This document shows, piece after piece, positions 19,297-28,200 of a stretch of 64,000 bases of DNA (positions are counted from its first letter, which is position 1; every line of letters begins with the position of its first letter). The translations under genes were made by a program, and so were the position numbers. The notes under the pieces are model-generated. The model saw only the letters and a program-made list of their open reading frames with translations, was not told the DNA's origin and made no database searches. The stretch spans positions 124,001 to 188,000 of the forward strand of contig JAJQDI010000009.1 in assembly GCA_021202275.1 (NCBI GenBank), written 5' to 3'. This DNA comes from Bacteroides sp. (lineage in GTDB: Bacteria; Bacteroidota; Bacteroidia; Bacteroidales; Bacteroidaceae).

Positions 19297-19956
19297 TCAT
19301 TTTCCGGATTGTTTTTCCAGCCAGGGAAAGATCTCCTCTTCACAGATTTTTCTATGGAGGATGCGATAGTGTGGTGCATAAGCCTCGTTGTATGCCTCAC
19401 TGTGATGCCCTACATAGTTGCCCGCCGCCAGTTTCTCTTCTATTTCTTTGCAGTCTGCCGCATAACCGGGAAGAGAGAGTTGCATGGATCCGATAATCGC
19501 TTCGATCTGCCTCCACTCCCCTCTCCACTCTTCAACAGGCATGGGAATGATGCCATTCACACTTCTCACAAAAGCATCGAAAAAGACCTCATAAGGGATC
19601 CGGTCCTCTTTCAATACAGAAAGATCTACTCTATAGAAATTGTGCTGCCACCCGGTAGGCTCTACCGCTTCTTCCATCGATGCAACAGGTGTAGAAGGTA
19701 CATAGGAGTCCAGCTCACGCCTCAGGTAACGATCGGCTCCTTCCCGATCGTGGATCAGATGTCCCGGGCCGTATCTATCCCGGAAAAAGAGTTTATACAG
19801 ATCTTTCAAGGTAGATTCCGGATAACGTTGCATCGCCTGCTCTACCGACATACGCACCGCGTTCTCAAACTCCTTATTTTCTTGTGCACGCACAGGCATA
19901 GTTCCCCAGAAAAAGATCATTATAAACGGTAAAAATTTTGTTTTCCCCATCTTCAT
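19297..19956 (-). CDS. Secreted protein of unknown function, upstream of TonB receptor
   Basis: A 219-residue protein with an N-terminal signal peptide (FLPFIMIFFWGTMPVRA). I do not recognise a named domain. The mature part is helical and rich in Glu, Tyr and Arg: LKDLYKLFFRDRYGPGHLIHDREGADRYLRREL, and a Cys-containing tail. Similar periplasmic proteins occur beside TonB receptors in Bacteroidales, so it may assist uptake of the same ligand. The pair is separated by 49 bp on the same strand. Confidence 0.7.
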   Translation of the reverse strand: MKMGKTKFLPFIMIFFWGTMPVRAQENKEFENAVRMSVEQAMQRYPESTLKDLYKLFFRDRYGPGHLIHDREGADRYLRRELDSYVPSTPVASMEEAVEPTGWQHNFYRVDLSVLKEDRIPYEVFFDAFVRSVNGIIPMPVEEWRGEWRQIEAIIGSMQLSLPGYAADCKEIEEKLAAGNYVGHHSEAYNEAYAPHYRILHRKICEEEIFPWLEKQSGK

Positions 19957-20298
19957 AGATATGTTTACTACAAATGGATTCGTGACTATGTGTTATGGGT
20001 CTATGGACACTGCCGTGATAAAAGTCACATGCTCTATTCCGGGTACAAATATCTGTTATTTTTTATTTACCTGCACATCCTGTCTTCCTCAAAAGGACAA
20101 ATGTGTTTATAAAGGCGAATTATTACAGCCTGAAGGGAACAAATACATAGTCTGTGTCACACACACAACCCGGCCGGGCACAACACGTCCTTTAGTGAAG
20201 AGGCAACCCCCCGGACGAGGTGAGGACAAGATCCTGAAACCTGTTTCTCCGGTTCACTTCTTTCCGGAGACCACCCCAGGAACATTCTCTCTCTGCTG
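19957..20298. other. 342-bp intergenic region with no gene recognised
   Basis: This DNA lies upstream of the secreted-protein/TonB-receptor pair. The left part is AT-rich; the right part (about 20160-20285) is GC-rich and can fold locally. I looked for a cobalamin riboswitch because the receptor is BtuB-like, but saw none of its conserved boxes. Confidence 0.4.
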
Positions 20299-20634
20299 CT
20301 ATTTCCGGGATGGATAAAAAAGCAGAGCTACCCCGGCGACTTTCAGTGTAATGGCTGTATAGAACAGTATAGCCTGCACCATCGGCATCGGGATCACCGA
20401 CTTGAACAGCAAAGATACCAGGATCAGGCCCACCCCGGTCAGGATCATATACATAGGGACCGACATTTTAAAATCCGGTCTGCGAAACGTACAAAATAAA
20501 AAAGCCACCTTCATGCTTACCCCGGCACACAACAACACCCCGAACAAGGCAGGATGCCACCCGGCGAGCCACACCAAAGAAGCTATCCCGAAAAACACCA
20601 GCCCTGTGAAAAGAAATATCTTACGTAACTCCAT
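20299..20634 (-). CDS. Small integral membrane protein, four predicted helices
   Basis: A 111-residue hydrophobic protein with four membrane segments (IFLFTGLVFFGIASLVWLAG, LFGVLLCAGVSMKVAFLFCTF, MYMILTGVGLILVSLLF, AILFYTAITLKVAGVALLFY). I do not recognise the family. It lies 35 bp downstream of the glutathione peroxidase gene on the same strand and is probably co-transcribed with it. Confidence 0.65.
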   Translation of the reverse strand: MELRKIFLFTGLVFFGIASLVWLAGWHPALFGVLLCAGVSMKVAFLFCTFRRPDFKMSVPMYMILTGVGLILVSLLFKSVIPMPMVQAILFYTAITLKVAGVALLFYPSRK

Positions 20635-20669
20635 CTCCTGATCTTTTATTCTTTATTTCTTATTCCTTC

Positions 20670-21218
20670 TTATTTCCTCGCCGATCCGCTGTGGGTTTCC
20701 CTTCCTGTCTCTATTTTCACCTGCTTCCGCTCTTCCGCTTTCAATAATTCCCGGATGCACGATTCCATTTTCTCCGGAGTCATTACCGGTGAAAAACGCT
20801 TCACTGGCTTCCCATTCCTATCGACAAGAAACTTTGTGAAATTCCATTTGACAAGACTTCCCATACTCCCTTTCAACTCGTTTCTGAGGTATTTATAAAG
20901 CGGATGCGCCTCTTTACCGTTCACCTTTATTTTGGAAAACATCGGAAACGTCACCCCATAATTCACTACACATCCTTGTGCTATCGAATTTTCATCTCCA
21001 GGCTCCTGACGCATAAACTGATTGCAGGGAAAACCAAGTATTACCAATCCATCCTCTTTATATTTTCTGTAAAGGGCCTCCAATCCCTCCAACTGAGGAG
21101 TGAGTCCGCATCGGCTCGCTGTGTTCACTACCAACACCACCTTACCTTTGTAGCTATCCATCCCAATCTCTTTGCCTTGCAAACCCCTTGCCGAATAACT
21201 ATAAAATCCTGATTCCAT
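20670..21218 (-). CDS. Glutathione peroxidase-family thiol peroxidase
   Basis: A 182-residue Gpx-family enzyme with catalytic Cys37 (NTASRCGLTPQ), Gln67 (FPCNQF), and Trp125-Asn126 (KWNFTKF), the usual catalytic tetrad. Cys83 sits in the loop before YGVTFP. Most bacterial members with Cys in place of selenocysteine use thioredoxin rather than glutathione. It detoxifies hydroperoxides in the cytoplasm. The C-terminal 20 residues are a charged extension. A small membrane protein gene follows. Confidence 0.93.
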   Translation of the reverse strand: MESGFYSYSARGLQGKEIGMDSYKGKVVLVVNTASRCGLTPQLEGLEALYRKYKEDGLVILGFPCNQFMRQEPGDENSIAQGCVVNYGVTFPMFSKIKVNGKEAHPLYKYLRNELKGSMGSLVKWNFTKFLVDRNGKPVKRFSPVMTPEKMESCIRELLKAEERKQVKIETGRETHSGSARK

Positions 21219-21344
21219 ACTCGTTGTTCCGGTTTATATCACATGATGCGCACCCCTTGTCTTCCCGGTTTTTCTGAGGCATCTCATCCATCGACACGCA
21301 AAGGTAGAAAAATAGTTATAAATCTTTCTCCTCTTTCATTTGAA

Positions 21345-21352
21345 TATCTTTG
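21345..21352 (+). promoter_or_regulatory. -7 element TATCTTTG upstream of DUF2809 gene
   Basis: Exact TATCTTTG 97-118 bp upstream of the possible starts of the DUF2809 gene. Confidence 0.5.
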
Positions 21353-21469
21353 TGGTATATTTGCAACCGGAAAAACCGTTCCGGATTTACCCGTTATTTG
21401 CCTGTACCCTACACAGGAACCACACCATACCCTATAAAAGACATATCCGATGATCAAAAAAAACGCCTC

Positions 21470-21841
21470 ATGTATCTCGCTGCCGTCCTGACCTGCATCC
21501 TCCTGGGCCTCTCCTCCCGTCGCTACGGACCCGCTCTGCCCTCCTTTGTCACCGGATATGTCGGCGACATCCTATGGGCCGCCATGGTCTACTACGGATT
21601 CCGCTTTCTTCTCCCTGCCTCCCCTATCCGCCGTTCTGCCCTTTGGGCTTTCCTTTTCTCCTGGGGCATCGAATTCAGCCAGCTCTATCAGGCCGAATGG
21701 ATCCGGCAACTACGCGCCCATCCCATGGCTGCCCTCGTACTCGGACAAGGCTTCCTCTGGTCAGATCTTCTCTGCTATACCGCAGGCATAGCCTTCGCTT
21801 TACTTATGGACTATTATATATTAAATAAGAGCAGAAAATAG
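21470..21841 (+). CDS. DUF2809 membrane protein, start probably displaced by a homopolymer indel
   Basis: A 123-residue membrane protein of DUF2809: LAAVLTCILLGLSSRRYGPALPSFVTGYVGDILWAAMVYYGFRFLLP, then a second half SWGIEFSQLYQAEWIRQLRAHPMAALVLGQGFLWSDLLCYTAGI. Function unknown. The in-frame ATG is at 21470. An ATG at 21449 would read MIKKKRLMYLAAVL if the A8 run at 21455-21462 had nine A's; this is the more natural start, so one A may be missing here. Confidence 0.75.
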   Translation: MYLAAVLTCILLGLSSRRYGPALPSFVTGYVGDILWAAMVYYGFRFLLPASPIRRSALWAFLFSWGIEFSQLYQAEWIRQLRAHPMAALVLGQGFLWSDLLCYTAGIAFALLMDYYILNKSRK

Positions 21842-22008
21842 TTTTATCTCCACACATTCAAATAAACAGAGATACCTGAAAAATCGGCGTACTCTTTTAT
21901 ATGGAAACTATTCGGTGCTTTCAGATGATGTTCACAGTTGTGCCTTACACGATACCTTATCATTTATAAATAGAAGTTTATCATTCATGGTATATACTAT
22001 TCCTGTGT

Positions 22009-22120
22009 CCTGTAGAGACGCACGGCATGCGTCTCCGCAATGTATGTCCAACAAAGAAAGGTTATCCTTATATGACTTCCCATTCGGTATGCTGAGACGC
22101 ACGCCGTGCGTCTCTACAGG
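22009..22120. repeat. MITE-like element with GTAGAGACGCACGGC terminal inverted repeats
   Basis: CCTGTAGAGACGCACGGC at the left end (22009-22026) is the exact reverse complement of GCCGTGCGTCTCTACAGG at the right end (22103-22120). Each end is itself palindromic (GAGACGCACGGCATGCGTCTC). The 40-bp centre codes for nothing. A third copy of the end sequence stands alone at 35370-35402. The stretch 21842-22386 holds no gene besides this and the repeats at 22240-22312. Confidence 0.75.
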
Positions 22121-22239
22121 CAACCCCTTTCTCTGTAGAAAAAAGGATAGAAACTCATGTGATGGATACATTTATAAATAAATTATATACTGCATCTCTA
22201 TAGCATACCGGAGCATAATACATACAATTGATCAGGAAC

Positions 22240-22312
22240 ACTTACTTACAACTTAATACTTACAACTTAATACTTAGAACTTAAAACTTAATACTTAGAA
22301 CTCAAAACTTCC
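22240..22312. repeat. CTTAATACTTAGAACTTAAAAC-type repeats
   Basis: At least six tandem degenerate copies of ACTTAGAACTTAAAACTTAA-like words. This is the minus orientation of the AAGTTTTAAGTT family seen after several genes. Confidence 0.65.
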
Positions 22313-22386
22313 CTCTCCCCCTTTAAAGAACCAAAAACCGTGTGGATCTGTTACCTATGACAAGAACTTCATTTAAAAACAAAGAT

Positions 22387-22509
22387 ATGTCTACCCGATT
22401 CGCTCCTGTCTTGTCGGACAGGTTCACGCTCCGCAACAGATCTGTGGTGCGGCCCATGTGTGCCGACTTTTCCGGAATCCTCCGGCAGGGAATCTGTTTG
22501 TACCTGTAA
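22387..22509 (+). pseudogene. Possible N-terminal remnant of an old-yellow-enzyme (NADH:flavin oxidoreductase)
   Basis: A 40-codon frame reads MSTRFAPVLSDRFTLRN followed by RSVVRPMCADFSG. This closely resembles the first strand of OYE-family enzymes (LFxPhTLkNrhVhPPM). The rest of the 350-residue enzyme is absent; the frame closes at TAA 22507-22509 and the DJ-1 gene begins 31 bp later. It is probably the stub left by a deletion. The short match makes this tentative. Confidence 0.45.
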
Positions 22510-22539
22510 ACAACAGGATAAACCATATCTACCTTATTC

Positions 22540-23316
22540 TTGATAAACCATAAAAAAAGACTGTTTTCCCTATGGATCCTGTGTCTGGCAGCCAGCCTTT
22601 CCGCCCAGACCACCGATCCCGATCCTCTAACAAAAAATGATATGAAAAAGAAAATCTTATTTGTGGTGACCAGTCACGATCAATTAGGCATCACCAAAGA
22701 ACGCACCGGTTTTTACCTTTCCGAAGTATCTCACCCTTGGAAAGTGCTCACCGACGCCGGATACGACATCGATTTTGTCAGTCCCCGGGGCGGCAAAGCC
22801 CCTGTAGATGGCCTCGACCTGGAAGACCCCGTGAACCGCCTCTTCTGGCAAAGCGGTGCCGAACAGGAGAAAATACAACAGACCCTGTCGCCCTTCGAAG
22901 TCATTCCCTCCGCATATCATGTGATCTTCTATGCCGGCGGTCACGGAGCCATGTGGGATTTTCCCGACAACCGCGAACTGGCCGGCATTGCCCGACAGAT
23001 CTATGAAGCGGGAGGCATCGTAGCCGCTGTCTGTCACGGCCCTGCGGCCCTGGTCAACCTTACCCTGAGCGATGGCAGTTACCTCATCAACGGGCTACAG
23101 GTCACCGGTTTCACCAACGAAGAAGAGGAAGAGGTGCATCGCGATCAGATCGTTCCCTTTTTATTGGAAACCAAGCTCACCGAACGCGGAGCGTTCTTCC
23201 GGAAAGCCGGAAAATGGCACACATTCGTTGTGAACGACCAGCGTCTCATCACCGGACAAAATCCCCAGTCTGCCACTGCCGTAGGAGAAGAGATCTTAAG
23301 CGAACTGAGACGATAA
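22540..23316 (+). CDS. DJ-1/PfpI-family (Hsp31-like) protein with signal peptide
   Basis: A 258-residue type-1 glutamine-amidotransferase-like protein. Residues 1-23 look like a signal peptide (LFSLWILCLAASLSAQ); without it the protein starts MKKKILFVVTSHDQLG, an alternative start at 22642. The DJ-1 core has FVSPRGGKAPVDG, the FYAGGHGAMWDFPDN motif and the nucleophile elbow AAVCHGPAALVNL with the catalytic Cys and His. The family includes glyoxalase III/chaperones (Hsp31, HchA). Export would be unusual for this family. A close paralogue, frameshifted, lies at 61896-62656. Confidence 0.88.
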   Translation: MINHKKRLFSLWILCLAASLSAQTTDPDPLTKNDMKKKILFVVTSHDQLGITKERTGFYLSEVSHPWKVLTDAGYDIDFVSPRGGKAPVDGLDLEDPVNRLFWQSGAEQEKIQQTLSPFEVIPSAYHVIFYAGGHGAMWDFPDNRELAGIARQIYEAGGIVAAVCHGPAALVNLTLSDGSYLINGLQVTGFTNEEEEEVHRDQIVPFLLETKLTERGAFFRKAGKWHTFVVNDQRLITGQNPQSATAVGEEILSELRR

Positions 23317-23495
23317 CCCAGTCTGCCGGAAATAGCGATGGATCCAAAGCCCTTCTCTCCGACGGGTTATTTTACCGCCAGCATAAAAAATGAACGCTAC
23401 AAACGATTGACTCATCCATATGTATGTTATATTTGTAAGCAGAATTCCCTGCAGAAACCACAAACAGATGAAAGCAGAACAACATACCCCTGGCT

Positions 23496-23543
23496 TTTTA
23501 CCCGGCAGAGCTATCGCCCCGATGGCCACTCTGCCGGGTAAAA
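23496..23543. promoter_or_regulatory. 15-bp inverted repeat upstream of DUF169 gene
   Basis: TTTTACCCGGCAGAG and CTCTGCCGGGTAAAA are exact reverse complements separated by 18 nt. The stem lies between the DJ-1 gene and the DUF169 gene and is preceded by TT and followed by GAGCC. It may be a terminator of the former (A/T tracts on both sides) or a leader hairpin. Confidence 0.55.
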
Positions 23544-23596
23544 GAGCCATCATATACATACGTATTCACATCCAAACGGATTAAAAACCGATCACC

Positions 23597-24325
23597 ATGG
23601 AAGTCAAAACATTTATAGAGAATTACAGGGAAGCCTTCGGCCCGGCAGCAGAACTTCCCATCGTCTTCGGATACAGCGACACGCCGATGGCAGAACCACA
23701 AAAAGTAAATGGCTGTTTCTTCAAATGCTTTGCCGATGTCCGCTCCGGGCTCATCCGCACGTTAGACGCCGAAACCATCGGTTGTGGCGGCGGCAAACTC
23801 TACACCGGATTTTCCGGAATGCCGGAAAGAGTCCCTACCTTCGTATCCCTCAAAGAGAGATACAAACAAACCCCGGAAATGGTGGTAGCGTACATAGAGC
23901 AACTGGGTATGCCTCTTGCCCGCAAGCCTTATCTCAACTTCTGCCGCATCGACCACACAGACAGTTTCAATCACCAGGAAGGGATCTTGTTCTTCGCCTC
24001 TCCGGATATCCTATCCGGACTGACCACCTGGGCCTATTTCGACAACAACAATGAAATGGCCGTCTCCTCCATCTTCGGCTCGGGGTGTAGTGCTGTCGTG
24101 TCACAAGCCGTAACAGAAAACCTTCGCCGGGGACGCCGTACATTTATCGGGGGCTTCGACCCATCCGTACGTCCCTATCTTCGCGCCAACGAACTCACCT
24201 TTACCATTCCCATCCATCGCTTCCGGGAAATGTACAACACCATGCGCTCAAGCTCCCTGTACGATACCCATGCCTGGAAAAAGATCCGTGAACGGATCAA
24301 CAACAACCCAACCAACGAAAGATAA
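23597..24325 (+). CDS. DUF169 family protein
   Basis: A 242-residue DUF169 protein: ELPIVFGYSDTPM, GCFFKCFADVRSG, the Cys/Gly block IGCGGGKLYTGFSGMPE, and IFGSGCSAVVSQA. Family members often occur near redox or corrinoid genes and contain several conserved Cys, but no reaction is established. The C-terminal helix (FREMYNTMRSSSLYDTHAWKKIRERI) is charged. The gene is single; the preceding inverted repeat may regulate it. Confidence 0.8.
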   Translation: MEVKTFIENYREAFGPAAELPIVFGYSDTPMAEPQKVNGCFFKCFADVRSGLIRTLDAETIGCGGGKLYTGFSGMPERVPTFVSLKERYKQTPEMVVAYIEQLGMPLARKPYLNFCRIDHTDSFNHQEGILFFASPDILSGLTTWAYFDNNNEMAVSSIFGSGCSAVVSQAVTENLRRGRRTFIGGFDPSVRPYLRANELTFTIPIHRFREMYNTMRSSSLYDTHAWKKIRERINNNPTNER

Positions 24326-24455
24326 AATAAGATCAAACGACCCCATATATTCCCATCCCGGACCGGCAGAGAACTGAAAAATGTGTAAAAAAATCAGTTA
24401 AACTCTCCCTGATCCATTTTATTTTCATAGTTTTATCCACTAAAATCAAAACAGT

Positions 24456-24752
24456 ATGGAACATAAGGACACTTATACCTATCACGTTTCTCTCTGTATG
24501 ACAGAGGGGAAAGAATCCTATGCAGAGGCACTGCCACCTATTGAAACAGACTTTGGCAACCACGACAACATCTACCACATCATAGAGAAACTAAAAGAAA
24601 AAGAGCTTTTTAACAGCGAAGAAGAAGTCAAACAATTCGCTATCGGACTGAAAATGTTCTCAGGCGTTATGCTCAGGAATAAAAATTCCGACCTGTTCCG
24701 GGACTTCCAACCCACATTTGTTGCATTCATGAAAAAGCTGAAAGGGAGATAA
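24456..24752 (+). CDS. DUF3861 family protein
   Basis: A 98-residue acidic protein: YTYHVSLCMTEGKESYAEALPPIETDFGNHDNIYHIIEKLKEKELFNSEEEVKQFAIGLKMFSGVMLRNKNSDLF, matching the whole of DUF3861. Function unknown. It stands alone; no strong -7 element is visible, though TAGTTTTA lies 25 bp upstream. Confidence 0.78.
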   Translation: MEHKDTYTYHVSLCMTEGKESYAEALPPIETDFGNHDNIYHIIEKLKEKELFNSEEEVKQFAIGLKMFSGVMLRNKNSDLFRDFQPTFVAFMKKLKGR

Positions 24753-24896
24753 CTCTCCCTTTTCCTGTTTTCCCGGTAAATCCTTTTCTATAAACACCTT
24801 CTCTTCCTTGCCACCCGGCTCTCTTCCCGGTGGTAACCACTGGGATCAGGAGAGCTATCCGTATACATCCGGTTACAAAGAGGTACGATCCCGGCC

Positions 24897-25636
24897 TCAC
24901 AGGTACAACCGTACCAGTTCCCGGTCCGTCTGTACCGTCTCAAATTCAGAAACCACCACATTGCTTCCCATGGGCACATCCTCTTTGCGATACACCATAC
25001 CGCTATGCACCACACGACGCGCGGAGGTATGAAACTCCCTGGCTCCCGTCTCTGCCTCGATACGCGCGATATTATCGGGACGTACTCCACTTCCAGGCAT
25101 CACAATGATACGCTCACCGGCCCGACGCACCAGCTCCGCGATCAACGGAATGCCCTCTACGGCAGTAGCCTTCTGCCCCGAAGTGAGGATACGATCGCAT
25201 CCCGCGTCAATCAACTGCTCCAACGCCAGCAAAGGATCACGACACACGTCAAAGGCGCGGTGAAAAGTGACAGAAAGCTCTCCCGACGCATCTACCAATC
25301 GTCTGAGCAAAGACAGATCAATATCTCCTTCCGGAGTCAGACAACCCAACACGACTCCATGCACCCCGCACTGACGACACATTTCTATATCGTACAACAT
25401 CGCTTCCACCTCTGCCGGTGTATATAGGAAATCGCCTCCGCGCGGACGGATAATTACGTTGATATCTATGGAAGAGGTAAGCCGCTGTGCCGCACGGATC
25501 TCGCCGTAAGAAGACGTGGTTCCCCCTTCGGGAATAGCCGCACAAAGTTCCACACGACGCGCTCCCCCCCCTGTTCTGCTTCTATACAACTCCGGGCAGA
25601 GTTGGCACATATCTCAATGATACGATCCGGTTTCAT
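24897..25636 (-). pseudogene. cutC: CutC-family protein, frameshifted in a G run near the N-terminus
   Basis: A CutC TIM-barrel protein, named for copper homeostasis although its molecular role is disputed. The body is intact: GARRVELCAAIPEGGTTSSYGEI, VIIRPRGGDFLYTPAEVEAM, GVVLGCLTPEGDID, SVTFHRAFDVCRDP and RILTSGQKATAVEG. The true start is MKPDRIIEICANSARSCIEAEQ at 25636, which enters the body only if the run of about eight G's (coding strand, around 25563-25571) is changed by one base or two. A Cys-rich four-helix copper protein is encoded 1.5 kb away. Confidence 0.88.
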
Positions 25637-25847
25637 CATAAGACTAATTGAATGATTAAGTTTCAGGAAGCAAAGAAAACAAATATTTCTTCATGCGCTC
25701 TATCAGATGCAGTCCGGAACACAGGAATTTTTCACATATCTCCTGTTTGAAACCTGTACAACTCCGAACCTGTAGCCGCAGGACTCCGGTGAAACAACAG
25801 GAGAACTCCGAAGAAAAGTCAGAAGTATACAGGAAGGGATCCCGGTT

Positions 25848-26795
25848 CTATGTTTCAGCCTCTTCTTCCACAGACTCCGCGGGCACTTCAATGACTTTAG
25901 TTATCACCGCATACTCGTCCGGAAAGATCTTCCCTCCCCTCTCTACCGTCCATGCTTCCGTGAACTCCGCGCCGATATATATGATCATGGCCGAATAATA
26001 GATCCATGTAATAAGGATCGCCATGAACGCGGCCGCGCCATATACAGTACCCACATCTGCAATACCCAGATAGAACGAGATCGCCCATTGTCCCAACAAA
26101 AACAAGAGTGTAGTTACAACCGCCCCCACAAAGACATCCTTACTCCTTATCTTAGCATCCGGAAGTAACTTAAAGATGAGTACAAATATAACGACAGTAA
26201 TACACAGGTTCAGAACCATAGCGATGGCATCTACCAACGATTCGGCGACCTCCGGATAGTTAGACATGAGTTTATCTCCCAGATGAGTAATAAAATTGGT
26301 GATGCTGAAGGTGATCAGCAGAATAAAAGCAAAGACCAGGATCAGCGAAAAAGAAAGAAGGCGGGTCTTTATATACTTAAGCCACCCCTTTTTAGGAATG
26401 GCCTTTATTCCCCAGATCGTATTCAACGAGCCCTGGATCTCCGCAAAAATAGCAGTCGCCCCAAAAACAGTAACCCCCAATGTCACGATCGTAGCCAGGG
26501 TAGACGCATCTGTCTGCCTGGCATTATCAATGATCTCCCTGAGTTGTTGTACCACCTCCGCTCCCACCACAGGTTGCAGTTGCGTATACAACTGATTCGC
26601 CAGATCTGCATGAAAAAAGGTACCAATCGTAATGAGCAGGGAAAGAAAAGGAATCAGCGAAAACAAGGTAGCATAGGCCAGTGAAGCACTCAATGTAGGA
26701 ACGTTATCATCTACAAATCCATACACGGTATCTTTTACAATCTTAACCAATACCGAAAAACGAAGTTTTCCTTTAGAGAGGGAACCATTCTTCAT
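25848..26795 (-). CDS. YihY/BrkB-family inner-membrane protein
   Basis: A 315-residue protein of the YihY/virulence-factor-BrkB family, once misnamed RNase BN. Six membrane segments are visible, with the conserved PTLSASLAYATLFSLIPFLSLLITIG near the start, WGIKAIPKKGWLKYIKTRLLSF in the middle and YGAAAFMAILITWIYYSAMIIYIGAEFTEAW near the end. Its transport or structural role is unknown. The acidic C-terminal tail (EVPAESVEEEAET) is cytoplasmic. Single gene. Confidence 0.88.
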   Translation of the reverse strand: MKNGSLSKGKLRFSVLVKIVKDTVYGFVDDNVPTLSASLAYATLFSLIPFLSLLITIGTFFHADLANQLYTQLQPVVGAEVVQQLREIIDNARQTDASTLATIVTLGVTVFGATAIFAEIQGSLNTIWGIKAIPKKGWLKYIKTRLLSFSLILVFAFILLITFSITNFITHLGDKLMSNYPEVAESLVDAIAMVLNLCITVVIFVLIFKLLPDAKIRSKDVFVGAVVTTLLFLLGQWAISFYLGIADVGTVYGAAAFMAILITWIYYSAMIIYIGAEFTEAWTVERGGKIFPDEYAVITKVIEVPAESVEEEAET

Positions 26796-27092
26796 TGATA
26801 TATTTTTATACTAAAAACACCCTGCTTTTTTCTTTTGTTCAAGTCTGCCACCGAACCTCTCCTGTATAGATTTATGTACTTCCGGACCATACTTTTTACC
26901 TTCCTTTCACAGAAAGACCACTTTTGCCTTTATCTTCTCCATCGACCCTCATCCAGGGCATTCCTTCCTCTGAACAGAAAAGGTCGGCCACCAGTGATGT
27001 GTATTCATTTTTTCCGTACAAACCCATACACAAAAAAAAGGATAAACAGAACCTTTCCCATTTATCCTTTTTCCTATTTTCTTTCAAACGGA

Positions 27093-27416
27093 TCAGTAGT
27101 TCCTGCACGCCTCGGCACACGCCAGGCAGGTCTCCGCGCACTTCCGGCAATGATCATTATCATGTTTGCCGCACTCCTCTCCACATTTTTCACAAATAGC
27201 CGCACACAAGGTAAGGGCTTCACCAGCCATCTCGCTACCCGATGCTACCAGAGACAAAGTCAGCGCGCAAATCTCCGCACACTCTTTGTCCAGCCTGATA
27301 CACTCCTTCATCATCTCCACATTCTCTTCGCGCAGGCAGGAATCGAAACAGAAATTACACACAGCCACGCACTTACCTAACATACGATTCATGTTTTTTA
27401 CTTTATCGTCCATCAT
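27093..27416 (-). CDS. Cys-rich four-helix-bundle copper-binding protein (DUF326/Csp-like)
   Basis: A 107-residue protein with about 14 Cys spaced every three to four residues along helices: CVAVCNFCFDSC, CIRLDKECAEIC, LCAAICEKCGEEC and CRKCAETCLACAEAC. This is the pattern of cytosolic copper-storage proteins (Csp3) and the DUF326 family, where Cys thiols line a four-helix bundle and bind many Cu(I). There is no signal peptide, so it acts in the cytoplasm. Starts at 27416 or a few codons later (MNRMLGKC) are possible. The CutC remnant nearby suggests a copper theme. Confidence 0.85.
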   Translation of the reverse strand: MMDDKVKNMNRMLGKCVAVCNFCFDSCLREENVEMMKECIRLDKECAEICALTLSLVASGSEMAGEALTLCAAICEKCGEECGKHDNDHCRKCAETCLACAEACRNY

Positions 27417-27705
27417 GATATTATTATTTTTAAATGGGTTATTCCATCCGGATCACAGATAAAAATAACAGCGGGCTCCGAAAGAATGTTTACCGTACCG
27501 GCCTTTAATCACACAACTGCTACTTTATGCTCTTCTACCTGTTCTTTCCGGAACATCAACCTTCAACTGATGTTCTACCAGAGATTTCTTGCTGATTCTC
27601 CTTTTTGCTATTTCTTTCGCATATCTTCCCTGTCTCTCCTGCGCCTTCTGCCCTTCCTTTTCACGGAATCTCCTCTGAGCCTATCCTTTCATAAAGATCT
27701 TTTCT

Positions 27706-27713
27706 TATCTTTG
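27706..27713 (+). promoter_or_regulatory. -7 element TATCTTTG of the small membrane protein gene
   Basis: Exact TATCTTTG 30 bp upstream of the ATG at 27744, supporting that start over the longer open frame beginning at 27486. Confidence 0.65.
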
Positions 27714-27743
27714 TCCCTCCCGGACAAAGGAAACAACACTTGT

Positions 27744-27968
27744 ATGAAAAACAACTCCCCAACTTCCAGACTCGTCCTTATCGCGGAAATATGCGGTGCG
27801 GCAGTAGCCATAGGCCTGTTCTGCTTTCAACTCTTCGTAAGCAAAAAAGAAACCGATACCAATCCCTGGTTGCATGGCATTCAGATCTGTATGGTAAGTA
27901 TAGCTGCCGTAGCGGCCATAATTGTAGCCGCAGCAGTCATCAAAGACAAGAGAAAAAGTAAGAAATAG
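27744..27968 (+). CDS. Small membrane protein, two predicted helices
   Basis: A 74-residue protein: two hydrophobic helices (LVLIAEICGAAVAIGLFCFQLFV and ICMVSIAAVAAIIVAAAVI) joined by a short polar loop, with a Lys/Arg-rich tail (KDKRKSKK) on the cytoplasmic side. I do not recognise the family. The ATG was chosen because a perfect -7 element precedes it by 30 bp. Confidence 0.6.
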   Translation: MKNNSPTSRLVLIAEICGAAVAIGLFCFQLFVSKKETDTNPWLHGIQICMVSIAAVAAIIVAAAVIKDKRKSKK

Positions 27969-28200
27969 AAGCCACACGCCAGCGGGATACATGTAAAACG
28001 ACAGGGTATGTCTACGTGTGTACTCTTCGTCTTCCCAGATTTTGTATACCAGATGGAAGAAACCTCCATCCAGGGCAACCGGAACATAGTTAGTTATCGC
28101 CGTTCACTTCTTTACAACATATCCTATATAAAAAAAAGAGTGGCAGATCCGCATCACCACTCTTCTACAAAACAGGATCTTTTACAGATGCCTCTGTTTT

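Noticed and set aside
19957..20298. Cobalamin riboswitch upstream of the BtuB-like TonB receptor operon
   Set aside because: I looked for the conserved B12-box and neighbouring elements in the GC-rich part and did not find them.
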